Notes under the pieces: model-generated
Seen by the model: only the letters and a program-made list of their open reading frames with translations
The model's database searches: none
Told to the model about the DNA's origin: nothing
Shown here: piece after piece, positions 21,059 through 31,636 of the stretch
Layout of the letters: every line of letters begins with the position of its first letter
Numbering within the stretch: the stretch's first letter is position 1
Origin: Guillardia theta CCMP2712
Taxonomy: Eukaryota > Cryptophyceae > Pyrenomonadales > Geminigeraceae
Assembly (NCBI RefSeq): GCF_000315625.1
Contig: NW_005434592.1
Location: forward strand, 239,225 to 303,224
DNA length: 64,000 nt
Reading direction: 5' to 3'
Position numbers and translations under genes: made by a program

Positions 21059-23521
21059 TCACCTTCTCCTTGCAGGGGCTTTATGCTCTCGTTTCAACCA
21101 TGTTCCCAATATCTTTGAGAACATTCCATCCCCAGCGACTACCTCGGGCTCATTGCCATCCTCGTCAAGCGTCAGGGTATGGTCATGGCTGGAAGGCTTC
21201 AACTTAGGCCAAGGAACTAGCTCACGCCTCAAGCCCTTCTTTCGCTTGTACCGTCCGACAGCGTTGGGCGTCCTTTGCCCCTCGCCGTCTTCCTCAGAGA
21301 AGGAGCCTTCTCCGCTCTCATCCTCCTCCTCATTCTCATCCTCGAGCTCAGCAGACATTCCACAGCCTGCTTCAAGTTCGCCTCCCTCGTCCTGGTGGGT
21401 AGCTGAAAGGTCTTCAACCCCTCGTCCAATCTCATGCGCATCGGCTCGACCTTCAGGCTTGCACGAGGAGTCGCCGCGCGTCATACCGGGTTGGCTCTTG
21501 GGCGAGGCTTTTCCCGCCTGTGCCTTTTGCTGGCTCCTTCTCAGAGCTATCAGAACGACTGCTACCACCACGAGCCCAGCTGCCGCTCCCACCACCCCAT
21601 ACAAGGCCGTGCCTCCGAAGCCGTTATGCGGTGTTGCAGTCGCGTTGCAGTTCTTAATTCCTTGATCCACTTGTATGACTCCGGAGGGCCAGGAGTTGTA
21701 GTAGCATGGGATCGGGTTGCTCAAGAGCGACACATGAACAAGCTGTGGCATGTTGGCAAAAGCGTCCGAAGAGATGTTGGAAATCAAATTGTTCTGCAGG
21801 TAAAGATACTTCAAACTAGTCAGGCTTTCAATGCCAGGAGGCAAGCTTGTGAACTTGTTGTTGGAGAGATCGAGAGTCGTGAGGCTTCTGAGAGTAGCAA
21901 AGAAACCAGGAGGAAGGCTCGCAAGCTGATTCGAAGAGAGGCTGAGATCTTCCAAGCTCGAGAGGTTTGTGAAGGTTCCAGCAGGCAGGCTCTGCAATTT
22001 GTTGGAAGACAAATCCAGATTCTTTAGGTTGGTCAAGCTCAAGACACCATCAGGAATGCTTGCCAGCTGGTTTCCAGAGAGATGTAGCGTCGTCAAGCCT
22101 TTCAGACTTGAAATTCCTACGGGGAGACTGACCAAGTAGTTGCGGGAGAGATCGAGAAACGTGAGGGTTTGAAGGCTTGAAAAGAAATTGGCTGGAATAC
22201 TTGCCAGCTTGTTGGATGAAAGATCCAAGGTCGCCAAGCGCTTCATGCTCAAGATCTCAACGGGAACAGTAGTGAGCTGAAGGGAGGCTAGCTTCAAAGT
22301 CCCCAATCCTGTCAGCTGGCTGAGAAATCCATAAGATAGCTCTGAAAACTTGTTGGCAGAGAGGTCGAGATACGTCAGAGTCATGAGATTGGTGAACGTG
22401 CCAGAAGGGAGGCTGGTAAGCTCGTTCGAAGATAGATCCAAGCTCGTCAAGCTCATCATGTTGGAAAAGAACCCTGTAGGTATCGTAGTCAGCTGGTTCC
22501 CCGAGAGCTTCAGAGTAGTGAGAGTGGTCAGGGTCGAGATGTCAGCAGGTATGGCCTTCAACTGATTGGAGGAGAGATCCAGTGTCTTGAGGCTGTTCAA
22601 CGTAGAAAAGAAACCGGCAGAAAAACTAGCGAGCTGGTTGGAGGCCAAAGAAAGCGAGTCCAAGATGATGAGGTTAGCAAATAGTCCAGCAGGCAGGCTG
22701 GTCAACTTGTTGGACGACAAATCCAGTCTCTGCAGGCTGTTTAAGCCTGAAAAAAATCCAGAAGGTATCGCGGTCAGTTGGTTCCCAGATGCATATAAGA
22801 ATATCAAGCTTCTTATGCTCAATATCCCAGAAGGGAGGCTGGTAAGCTCGTTCGAAGATAGATCCAAGCTCGTCAAGCTCATCATGTTGGAAAAGAACCC
22901 TGTAGGTATCGTAGTCAGCTGGTTCCCCGAGAGCTTCAGAGTAGTGAGAGTGGTCAAGGTCGAGATGTCAGCAGGTATGGCCTTCAACTGATTGGAGGAG
23001 AGATCCATTTGCTCAAGACGCTGAAGGTTTGTGAAGGTCCCCGTTGGAAAACTAGCGAGCTGGTTGGAGGACAGGGATAAAGTTGTGAGGCTGGTAAGGG
23101 CATCGAAGGCTCCGGGAGGGATGCTGGTGAGCAAATTCACTGAGAGGTCCAGTTGTGTCAAGAATATCAGCTTGTCGAAACTTCCACCAGGTATGCTAGT
23201 CAGCCGATTCGACGCAAGATGCAAGAAGCGTAAGCGGGTGAGACTTGATATCTCAGCTGGAAAAGTAGCTATCTTGTTCGTGGAGAGATCCAGAGATTGC
23301 AAGCTTGTTAAATTATTCAAGACTCCTGCTGGAACAAGGTATGCATTTGAGTTGGAGATTTGGAGGTTGATACAGCTATATGCGCAGTTTCCTTGTCTTG
23401 TGACAACCCCAGAGTTTGATACTGAGAAAGAGCATCCTCCACAGCTCACTGATTCCCCGTTTGCCCTTAGAACAAGGCATGCTAGACTGAGCGCGAACAG
23501 CATCACGTCGTTTGCCATCAT
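21059..23521 (-). CDS. Single-pass membrane protein with about 20 leucine-rich repeats
   Basis: The product looks like a cell-surface or endomembrane receptor-like protein. The frame is open further upstream without ATG; I chose the ATG at 23521 because it begins a clear signal peptide, MMANDVMLFALSLACLVL, followed by a short Cys-rich cap (CGGCSFSV...CAYSC). Then come about 20 LRRs of 23-24 residues with consensus LxxLDLSSNxLxxIPxG. After the repeats is a capping segment with NPIPCYYNSWPSG and a membrane helix, ALYGVVGAAAGLVVVAVVLI, followed by a basic stop-transfer (RRSQQK). The cytoplasmic tail of about 150 residues is acidic and Ser-rich, without a kinase domain. No introns are needed. Two blocks of 181 bp (22401-22581 and 22827-23007) are nearly identical, implying recent duplication or conversion. 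Partner and ligand are unknown. Confidence 0.85.
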   Translation of the reverse strand: MMANDVMLFALSLACLVLRANGESVSCGGCSFSVSNSGVVTRQGNCAYSCINLQISNSNAYLVPAGVLNNLTSLQSLDLSTNKIATFPAEISSLTRLRFLHLASNRLTSIPGGSFDKLIFLTQLDLSVNLLTSIPPGAFDALTSLTTLSLSSNQLASFPTGTFTNLQRLEQMDLSSNQLKAIPADISTLTTLTTLKLSGNQLTTIPTGFFSNMMSLTSLDLSSNELTSLPSGILSIRSLIFLYASGNQLTAIPSGFFSGLNSLQRLDLSSNKLTSLPAGLFANLIILDSLSLASNQLASFSAGFFSTLNSLKTLDLSSNQLKAIPADISTLTTLTTLKLSGNQLTTIPTGFFSNMMSLTSLDLSSNELTSLPSGTFTNLMTLTYLDLSANKFSELSYGFLSQLTGLGTLKLASLQLTTVPVEILSMKRLATLDLSSNKLASIPANFFSSLQTLTFLDLSRNYLVSLPVGISSLKGLTTLHLSGNQLASIPDGVLSLTNLKNLDLSSNKLQSLPAGTFTNLSSLEDLSLSSNQLASLPPGFFATLRSLTTLDLSNNKFTSLPPGIESLTSLKYLYLQNNLISNISSDAFANMPQLVHVSLLSNPIPCYYNSWPSGVIQVDQGIKNCNATATPHNGFGGTALYGVVGAAAGLVVVAVVLIALRRSQQKAQAGKASPKSQPGMTRGDSSCKPEGRADAHEIGRGVEDLSATHQDEGGELEAGCGMSAELEDENEEEDESGEGSFSEEDGEGQRTPNAVGRYKRKKGLRRELVPWPKLKPSSHDHTLTLDEDGNEPEVVAGDGMFSKILGTWLKREHKAPARRR
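22401..23007. repeat. Near-identical 181-bp direct repeats inside the LRR gene
   Basis: The segment 22401-22581 recurs at 22827-23007, offset 426 bp, with a single mismatch that I can see (cagg versus caag). The 426-bp offset equals six LRR units and keeps the frame. Neighbouring LRRs are far more diverged. Confidence 0.9.
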
Positions 23522-23659
23522 GGCAGGACCTCTGAGAGGAGAAGTTGAAGCCTGCTGGACCGACAAGACCCTGTGGAGACAAACAGGGTGAGACAAGATG
23601 GTTAGATGGCAAGTATTATCATTGCAAAGTAAGATTGCTATGGATTCGGACAAGCTAAG

Positions 23660-24740
23660 CTGAAGGGGAAGTCAACATCAATTGCCTAGTTGGGTTGCCA
23701 GAACATGAAACATCAGAGCAAGCAGATAACGATTACGAGCCAGCATAGGATGAGTTGAAAAGAAAACAGACGAGGATTGTGTGTATGTCAGACGTTGTTG
23801 GAGGACAAGAGGAGTCAAGGTGTCAGCATGGGTGAGCAGGAGCATTGAGGCCCTCAGAGTACAGGTTCAAACACGGGGTGGAGAGCATGTACGCCGATGA
23901 AGAGGGCACCAGGAGAGAACTGGACAAGACTAACAAGAATTGAGGTGAATCAAAACCAAGACACCAATAGGAGGCAAGAGTAAGAAAGCTTGCAAAGAGA
24001 GAGAACAGCAAGAGGAGTAAGAGGAGCAATAACCTCAAGACCGGCAAGGAGAGGGACAAGGAACCAAGGATAAACAGAAATTCCCATATAGGGAACGACG
24101 GAGGAGAGAAGCAGGAGGAGCAACAAGGGTATGCGCAAGACGAGGAGAGAAGAGCAGGCTGCTTAGCGCAGGTGCCTTGAAGGTGAGTGAGCAAGCAGCT
24201 CTGCGGTAGGTGACTAGTAGGTCGTGCATGCATGAAGGAACAGGAAGGGGTACCCTATGTACTTCAACTAGTACCCACCCTACCCTCAGCAGAAGCCTGT
24301 TTTGGTACCCCACCCAAGAGGGTACAGACATTGGTACCTAAACTTTGAGTGAATGCAAATATGGTACTGCCAGTGGCATCGGACTACCCCCTGGTCCGAC
24401 CGACCTTTCAAGTTCCTGGCATTCATACCGTAGTCACTAGTACCGGTACTTTACGCCCCCTGGACCCCCCAGTTCGGAAAGAGCCAAACCAGGGGCCCTC
24501 TAGTGCCGTACAGTCAGTTGTAAACTTGAGAGAGACATTATAGAGCTATAACAATTTATAACCCTCGTGACTCATTGAAAGATGAGACGGTCTTGACTCA
24601 AAGGCTCATGACCCGTCAAAACTTTGATTGCCCGGTTTGCATCGCCGATGATCGGATAGCTCAGCGATCAAACTTTGAAAGTTCCCGGACGGGTTTGAGT
24701 ACCGTACCGTACGGTACGGCCCATACAGTACGGTACTAGC
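23660..24740. other. Intergenic region with GGGTACC-type tract and AT-rich block
   Basis: No gene is supported. Words such as ggggtaccc recur at 24245-24325 and C-rich forms at 24420-24490. An AT-rich block at 24541-24560 (tagagctataacaatttata) recurs with two differences at 28871-28890. The stretch 24705-24737 is built from tacggtacggtacgg and cagtacggtac words. Confidence 0.5.
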
Positions 24741-24744
24741 CTAA

Positions 24745-24925
24745 GCCTTAGTCACGACTGAGTCGCCGGGGCTACTACGCCGCACTGCCGGCGGCGCACA
24801 CGCGCCGGCAGCGCGGCCGCCGCGGCGGCCCGGCAGCCTGCGCCGCGGCGGCCCCCGGCGGCGGCACGGTCCGCCGGGGCGGCACTGGCAGTGGCCTGGC
24901 CCGGCCGGCAGTGTACCGGGAGATG
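24745..24925. other. GC island, CCGGCGG/GCCGCGG words
   Basis: About 180 bases are almost entirely G and C, with GCGGCCGCCGCGGCGGCCCG and CCCGGCCGG blocks and nearly no AA or TT. It sits between AT-rich flanks. Open frames across it (Arg/Gly/Ala-rich) are compositional artefacts. Confidence 0.7.
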
Positions 24926-25383
24926 CCAGCCTGAGTGACGGAACGGTCCGAGCCTGAGTCCGGTTTCTCAAAGCCAAGAAGTTAAGTTTGAAATCAGGCA
25001 GTACGAGGACAATCAGGAGAGTAGAGGACACTGTCGCATAGCCGGGCTGGGCCATTGACGGAATACAAGTTTGTTAGATATCACATCGACCTTAGTTGTA
25101 ACAAGACAGTTTTTGCTCAAGACCGAGTTTACTAATGATGCACACAAAAACAGAATTGAGGACTCGGCACATGAGAGATAGACTGTATGCTAGGATGCCA
25201 GTGAAACCCAAGCATCCAGACATGAGAGGACCTTAACAAGACGGCTAGGAAAGTCCCCTCTTCATCCCACGTACTACTATGATGCCGCCTCGCTACGCAA
25301 GTCGTCTTGGTTTACAGGAGAGTTTTTGTTAACTCGGCGCTATCTGACTGGCACGGCTGGCATACGTTCCATCAGCCATACGT

Positions 25384-25680
25384 CGCCGGGACAAGACTCG
25401 CGGGGCCCGCCGCGCCGCTCAGTCCAATCGGACAGTGCAGGCTGATCGCCGGGACGGAGCGCCCGCCGGGCCCGGCCCTGAGTACCAACCCTGATCTGCC
25501 GCAGTGCCGACTCAGTGTGGCCGGGCCCCCGGGCAGTCCGGGCCCCGCTGTCCGAGCGGCGAGCCTCACGGCCACTGTGCACCCTGACCGTGACTGTCCG
25601 ATCGGACGGACCCCGGGCCCGCCGGCCCGGGCTGCCCGGCCGCCGGCGCCCCGGGCCCGGTACGGTGACCGGCGGGGGCC
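25384..25680. other. GC island with CCGGGCC and TGACTG/CAGTG words
   Basis: Nearly 300 bases have high GC, with many GGGCCCGG palindromes mixed with GAGTC, CAGTG and GATCG words. No coding potential is supported. The edges are sharp: AT-rich sequence with aatatatatcgatc starts near 25755. Confidence 0.7.
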
Positions 25681-26180
25681 AGCTTGTCAGCCTTCGAAAC
25701 TCTGGTACAAATTTGTACGGAGCACTCTTAGCAGTACAAAATAAGAAATTACTAATATATATCGATCAATTATTTGTACCATTTACTTCTATTAACATCG
25801 ATGTAATATAAACAGCGGGAGCAATGAGAGAAAATGAGGGAGGCGCGAGAGGAAGGGGAGAAGGAGCAGAGGAACGAAAGCGGCAAAGCTTTCACATTCT
25901 CCGCATCCTTTCGTTAGAGTGCTCCGATGCATCCTGCTCCTGGTTCTCCTGCTGATGTTTTCTCGTGCGAGCAGTGGGTAAACAAGGGCTGGGAAGGGGA
26001 TGTCTTCGTTCCCAGTGACAAGTCGACAGGTAAGAATGTGTTGATCTGACGTGTTGAACGATGAAGATGATCATGAGCACACGTAGGGATCAGAGGTGAT
26101 AGAGGGGGTGAAGACGGACTTTCACATCAGCAATTACTCTGATCGGGTATTTGCACGAAAAACTTTGATTTCCCATTTGG

Positions 26181-26830
26181 TCAATCGTAAGATGAATATT
26201 GGTGGTTCAGACGCTCGTGGTTGTAACACAGACAGGGAAACCGGGGACATTCATTCATGTGTAAGTTTGTGAGAGTAGACAACATGCTGATATAGCTGAC
26301 TTTCCTGTCGGGAAGGCAGAGAGACTCGTCGAGCGGAAGGTGGGCTGGAGCAAAGTTGGTGGGGTCATAACGTGAGTCCGTGCATAGAAACGGATTGAGC
26401 ATCAACGTTCTTGTTGGAAAGCGAGATGACGTTACCATGGTAAAGCTTCACCCCGAGACACACAGCGTCAAAGCGCTGATCACCTTGTACAGGTGTATGC
26501 CCGTCAGATCGCCGAGGTGATGCACAAGAGATCTCAGAAGCCAGTGCTGATTGCGTGAGAAAGTCTCCATGTCTGCTCTCGTTCCACTGAATCCAAGGGA
26601 GAAGGCTGTGCGTCCTCAACGACTCCCCGGTCGTGTTCAAGAAAGTCCTGCAGAACCTTGAGACGCTGAGCGCGTGACAGTGATTTTGCTTTCTGACAGG
26701 AACCAAAGAAATTCCATTTGCTGACTGTCACTGGGCTCTTCTTCTTTGCTCTCAATTCCCGATCCTCAAACTCTCTTGAGCCCTCTTGTAGATATTGAGT
26801 AGAGCCATGTACGACAGCGACTGAGGGCAT
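26181..26830 (-). CDS. Possible gene fragment, unknown
   Basis: Overlapping minus-strand frames suggest two or three exons. One reads KSPVTVSKWNFFGSCQKAK and then RLKVLQDFLEHDRGVVEDAQ (26534-26830). Another reads QRFDAVCLGVKLYHGNVISL (26365-26530), and a third reads LMLNPFLCTDSRYDPTNFAP (26181-26438). The pieces look protein-like, but I could not join them with convincing splice sites and recognise no family. It may be a real short gene, a decayed one, or chance. Confidence 0.25.
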
Positions 26831-26935
26831 TCCAACTCCATCAGTAAACCACGTTGATTTTCAACTTCTACTCCATCGCTCTCGTCCTTTTTATTCGCTT
26901 TAGCGTCCGCTGGTTGTCCAGACAAGGATCAGTTG

Positions 26936-27860
26936 CCCAGAAAGATTGAGCCGCAAGCTCGGCTCTCTACCGAAGATTTCGCGGAAGCGATCAGGAGTTG
27001 TGGTGCACACGAGCATCTGCAGGAGTATCTGTTCATGGAGCTTGGGGCGTTTTTGCACAGACTTGGGGTTTATCACCTTGCTTTCTCCTCCTTCTGGTCT
27101 TACACTTCAAATTCCTTCTTATCTTGAGTCTTGACATGCGTGACAGGACGGCAACGGCAATTCGTCTGAACCCGGCGGTCTCATACTCTCCTTACCCTTG
27201 CAGGAGGTTTACACGTGCTGTGTTGCGCACAGGATGTGGGGCACAAAAACAACGTGGCTGCCTGCTTGCTGTCCATGTCAAGGCCAAGGGAAGCTGTCCT
27301 CGTGCTGGAGGAGCTGGAGACAAAGGTGAAGGAAGAGACTGAAACGTCCTGGAAGACAGTCCTGAACATGGCGGGCGCGCTCTTTAAGTACGCCGAAAGC
27401 GAGAAGAGGTGAGGTCGTCAAGGTTGAGGGGTCATATGACCTCGTCTTGCCACACTCACGCGGGAGGAAGCGAGCAACCTGAGCTTTCCTCACAAGCACG
27501 TGACTGGGGCGAACCTGCTCTTCTACAGCAGGAAGTTATGCTCATGGGGTGGCTGGGGTGAAGACCTCTCTGTTGCCCGCCCGCTCATAACGATCAAGTC
27601 AGGTGAGACGCTGTGATAAAATGCTATCCTGAACCTGTCGTGCAACCAGCTAGCAAGTTCGATCAGCTTCCTATCGAGCCTCCCGTCGATCCTTTCAAGG
27701 CCCTGGCGTTTGCAGAGGCGAGGAGGAGCAGCGGGGGGGGCTGGGGGGAGCGGGAGGAGAGCTGGAGGAGGAGGGGGGGAGCAGGGGCTGGCGATGGAGC
27801 CCACTGCACTCCTTGTGCTCGCCCGACACTACACGGACCAAATGGCTCCTGAACAGCCTC
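26936..27860 (+). CDS. Probable helical-repeat (TPR-like) protein, exons incomplete
   Basis: At least two good exons are seen. The first (about 26936-27060) reads RLSTEDFAEAIRSCGAHEHL followed by QEYLFMELGAFLHRLGV. The second (about 27204-27410) reads HKNNVAACLLSMSRPREAVL, then VLEELETKVKEETETSWKTV and LNMAGALFKYAESEKR, ending at a GTGAGG donor. The paired helices, with small residues at the usual places (NNVAACLL...A...VLEEL...NMAGALF), resemble tetratricopeptide-type repeats. Downstream candidates at 27490-27600 and 27640-27720 are less certain. I cannot name the protein or fix its start or stop. Confidence 0.4.
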
Positions 27861-30328
27861 CCTACAGACAAGGATGCAGCCCGTAGCTCAGATTCAGCAG
27901 GAGTATGTCAGCAACGATTTGGGCAGCACGTGACCACTCGACTCTCATGTGCTGCTCGTCACTGAGTCAAGGGCGCGGTCGAACCCCACTCGCCTCAGGT
28001 GTGGGTCATCTACTTCCTCCTCGCCCCACCGCCCACCGTAGCAGACCCGGGCCAATCTTGTCCCGGCCCTCCTCGTGCTCTCTTAAAAGCGACCTGAGCT
28101 CTCTGCCGGTCCTGGAGGCGAGCACTGGAAGCTTCAACGCGGAGTCTGACTTTCCAATTTCACTCCCCGCACTGCGGCATCGGAGGCTCCGCATACATCA
28201 TCGGGTGACATTGACTTGAATCCGCCTGGCAGTGGGCCGCCGCGGTCACGCCGCCGGGGCGGAGCCGCTGAGTCATCCGTGACAGTGACGGTGACTCGGA
28301 CTCGCCGAGTGGCTGTACGCCGGGTACTACCGTACTCAGGCTTCAGCGTTCACATTCCGAGTTCAGTGAACTGAACTTGCGGCGGCCGGGCCCGGGCCCG
28401 CGGCGCGGCTGCGGGCGCCGGGGCCGGTGACTGCCGCAGTGCACAGCGGGGGCTCTCGGGCCGGACCGGGTCACTGTGACAGACTCACCGGCACCGAAAA
28501 CCCGTTGAAAATCATGAATTCAGAGTCTTCGCCGCCGCGGCGGCCCGCCCCCGCCGCGCCGGGCGGCCCGGCCCGGCGATCGGGCCGCCGGCCGCAGATC
28601 CGATCAGTGAGCCTTTTCATGTCGACGGTCAGTCGGCTCTTTGCTCCGGCGCAGTGCGGTCTCTGTAGTAAACTTGGGGAATCGTATTGCCTGAACATGG
28701 TTTCATTGGAAACCATCCTTTCTGAAATTGGGCAAACAGTGGGTAGTTGTCAGGGGTAATGAAAGGGTACTTCCTGGCTGTTTGCTATTTCATTTGAAAT
28801 GACAATTGAGTGGGTGGGGTAGTCCTATCCGATCGAATTTCTACGAACGGTGGGGTGGGATGCAGGGTTTTAGAGTTATAACCATTTATATTTTCTGTAA
28901 AGTTTTATATTTTTATTTTGAGCACATGGTAATCTTGAAATGTCAGGTGTTCTATTGGATCTGTACGGAACCGCATTGAAAATAGATCTCAAAGTTTTTC
29001 TCATAGCAAAATAAAAATATTAAAAATATTATTTCGACAAGACGGTACATCATTGAAAGTGCTGCAGGGTAGGTTTGTCGAGTATCTGCGGCAATCTCCC
29101 TACCCCTTGACTTCATACCATGAGACAATAATGGGAGCATCTTGGTACATCTGGTACAATTTATTAATTTGTAGTAGTTTGCTCCCCTTCGAAGGACCTA
29201 CGACCAGCATGTTGATAGGGGTACGTCATGATGTGGACCAGGTTGGGTGAAAACAACATGCAAAAGAGGGTCCATTGGAGGGGAAGGGGTGGGTGGGGTG
29301 CATCTATTTATTATTGTCGAGGCTGGCGACCAGGCAACGGAAGTTTAGGGGGGTGGATGGGGGTGTATTTCATGGATGTTGAAGGGGTACTCCATTGTAG
29401 ATCTGAGGACGGGGGTATCGCTATAATGTTATATAACTTTCAGTTAACATGGCCTCCCCCGAAAGTTGCACCCTACCCTCATTTTTCCAGCACAGAGAAT
29501 AGGGAAGATGAGGGTGGTCTTGGGATCCAGTCCGTGGCAAAAGTGGAGTGATGAGATGAGAGCAGAGGACTACTTGATGGGGGAAGGGGTACAATAGGAG
29601 GGGTGGTAGGGTTTTAACCACCCCTACCCATAAATCACCCCTGTGAACATAACTTATAACATAGGACGATAGGGGTACGGTCATTCCCGGTGGGGTGCTT
29701 TCAAGAGAGGGTCACATCATGTCGGGGATGGACTTATGAAGGAGGGGTTGTAGTGCAAGGGTAGTACCGTCGTTTGTTCCCAGGGTAGGTGCAGGAATTT
29801 TCAGGGGTGGGGTAGGACTTTCAGGGGGAAAGGGTTGAACCGCAGAGTCATCGGGCTGAGAGGGCAAGGCAGGGATCTAAAAGGACGGGTACTGTATAAC
29901 GACTTAACACTGGAAAAAGAGGGGGTGATGGTGCTTCTGTTATTGTTATTGGGGGGTGGGGGTCAATTTGAGTTGGGGAAAAGGGAGATATGGCCGAAGA
30001 CAGAGTGTACATGCTGAGTTCTATCGCTGTACGTTGTGCTCGAGGGTTGATTTGATTAGCAGATCTGGCAGCGTAGATCATGCTGAGGCTAGATCGATAA
30101 GATGTGTAGATGCTTGTCATCAGGGTCTCTGCGATAGTTTGCATGTTGGAGGATCAAAAATTTACCAGTATCGTTGGGGTTGCAGCGAATCCGGATGTCA
30201 ATGTGTGATAACCTATAGTCTTCATCTTTTGCTTGATATACCTGCTTTAATGACACTCTGATTGCACAGGCTGGATTGGTGAATGATTTGAAGTAAACGG
30301 GCAATTTTTACCTCTTGGGGACGGTTCA
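27861..30328. other. Long intergenic module: GC island then GGGTA tracts
   Basis: About 2.4 kb without a supportable gene. It holds a GC island (28222-28610), a first G-rich tract (28800-28865), an AT-rich block (28870-29045, with tattaaaaatattattt), and a long region to about 29960 dominated by ggggtgg, ggggta and gggtagggt words. Frames in it are short and low in complexity. Confidence 0.6.
28222..28610. other. GC island, CCGGGCCCGG and CCGCGGCGG words
   Basis: About 390 bases of very high GC with repeated GGGCCCGGGCC, GCCGCCGCGGCGGCC and GTGACAGTGACGGTGACTC words. It is similar in vocabulary to the islands at 24745, 25384, 40978 and 52795, although I see no long alignable copy. There is no gene evidence. 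Confidence 0.7.
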
Positions 30329-31371
30329 ATGGAGATTCATTCTCTGTACAATCTTGGATTCATGACAGATGCACCCGCTGCTTTGCAGAATATTGCCACT
30401 GCACCTGTGCAAATCAAGGAGAAAAAATCGGAAAGCAGAGCGGTCAGCAAGAAGCGAAGAACGCATGTGCTGAACCTCATAAAGTATTTCTCCAAGTTTT
30501 CTTTGTTTGATGGAGTAAGCGCCTTTGCAAAGTCCAAGGTGAATCAAAATCTTTTCATTTTTCTTGACATATTAGCTGAAGATTATTGCTCTCAGGTCGC
30601 AGCGCATATGACAAGAGTGTGTTTGCCGACTGGAACCCTCCTCTTCAGCAGCGAGGACATGGGTGCTTCCATATTTTTGGTGCTGAAGGGAAAAGTGCTC
30701 TGCAATGAGGCTGGAAGACGGAAGATGGCGAAGCCTTTCAATATGGTGGGGATGGAAGTGTTGTGCTCGGCGGCACAATCACGCTCCAAGAACGCTGAAG
30801 CAGCTGAGGTATCCGCATGCAGGAGGTTCACAACTGCCGTCACAGCAACAGATTGCGAATTATTGGTCTTGTCACTTAAGGATCTCGTTCCAATCGTTCG
30901 GCTGTGCAAGGATCTTGGAGACAACGTGCATCGGATGGCATGCGACTTTGTGAGAAGGCTGGCAGCTCATGGCAGGTTGGTGGTTTTCCTCCCTTTGTGC
31001 TTGCCTCTAATTTTAAGTAGTGCCGAAGCTCGCAAATGCTATGAGACGATTTTACTTGGACTCCATGAGGATGGACCTAAGGTATACAAACCTCTGATGT
31101 AAAATAGAATCTCTGTTTGACATACTGTTACAGCGGGAAGAAATTATCGTTCAGAAACGAAATGCAATGCAAAGCGAAAGGCTACAGTCGATGAGGCGGC
31201 TGGTAGCAGCTGCTAACGATCAATGGGCTGCTCTGAGGTTGAAGGATTCTTGTCCTGGACGAAGTAGTAGGTTCGAACTGTCGGCAGAATCGTCTTCACA
31301 CTTAACGTTTCCATGTTGTTACCCGAATAGCTTGTTTTGCTCTGTTAACTCTCCCTTCAATTTTGTGGTAT
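30329..31371 (+). CDS. Cyclic nucleotide-binding-domain-like protein
   Basis: Exon 1 starts at ATG 30329 and carries a Lys/Arg-rich lead (RAVSKKRRTHVLNLIKYFSK). A CNBD/cAMP-binding beta-roll follows: KFSLFDGVSAFAKSK, then after an intron of about 59 nt (30539-30597) VAAHMTRVCLPTGTLLFSSE and ASIFLVLKGKVLC. The early shape (F-LFDG...G-LF...D-G---F-VL-G-V) is that of CNBDs. The phosphate-binding FGE-A cassette is not evident, so nucleotide binding is doubtful. A second intron follows AAHG near 30970, then SSAEARKCYETILLGLHEDG and a final exon with IVQKRNAMQSERLQSMRRLV and an aromatic-rich end at 31371. An AATAAA-like signal (aaaataaagg) lies near 31437. It may be a regulatory or scaffold protein; the role is unknown. 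Confidence 0.65.
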
Positions 31372-31636
31372 GAGAGACCACCAAGACTTTTGAAATCACC
31401 TTGTCATTATAGATCACTGTTTTTTTGGCTATGTGTAAAATAAAGGTTTTTTGGAACTTACAAAGTATCTCATCGAATTCACTTTAAAATTCATGTAATG
31501 TAACGTAATGTAGCTAGTTTAGGAGTTGGTGTCGTCGATTATCATCTGTGCTTCACTCTCACGGTTGTGGAACAGCTCATTTCTACGAACACATCGTGAG
31601 CATGTATTTGATCTAAGCATGGAAACTTACCCCTGC

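Noticed and set aside
23821-24331. Minus-strand hydrophobic frames near 23.8-24.3 kb as a membrane protein
   Set aside because: Leu/Ser/Pro-rich composition follows from purine-rich plus-strand DNA; overlapping frames are equally hydrophobic and no family or splice support exists.
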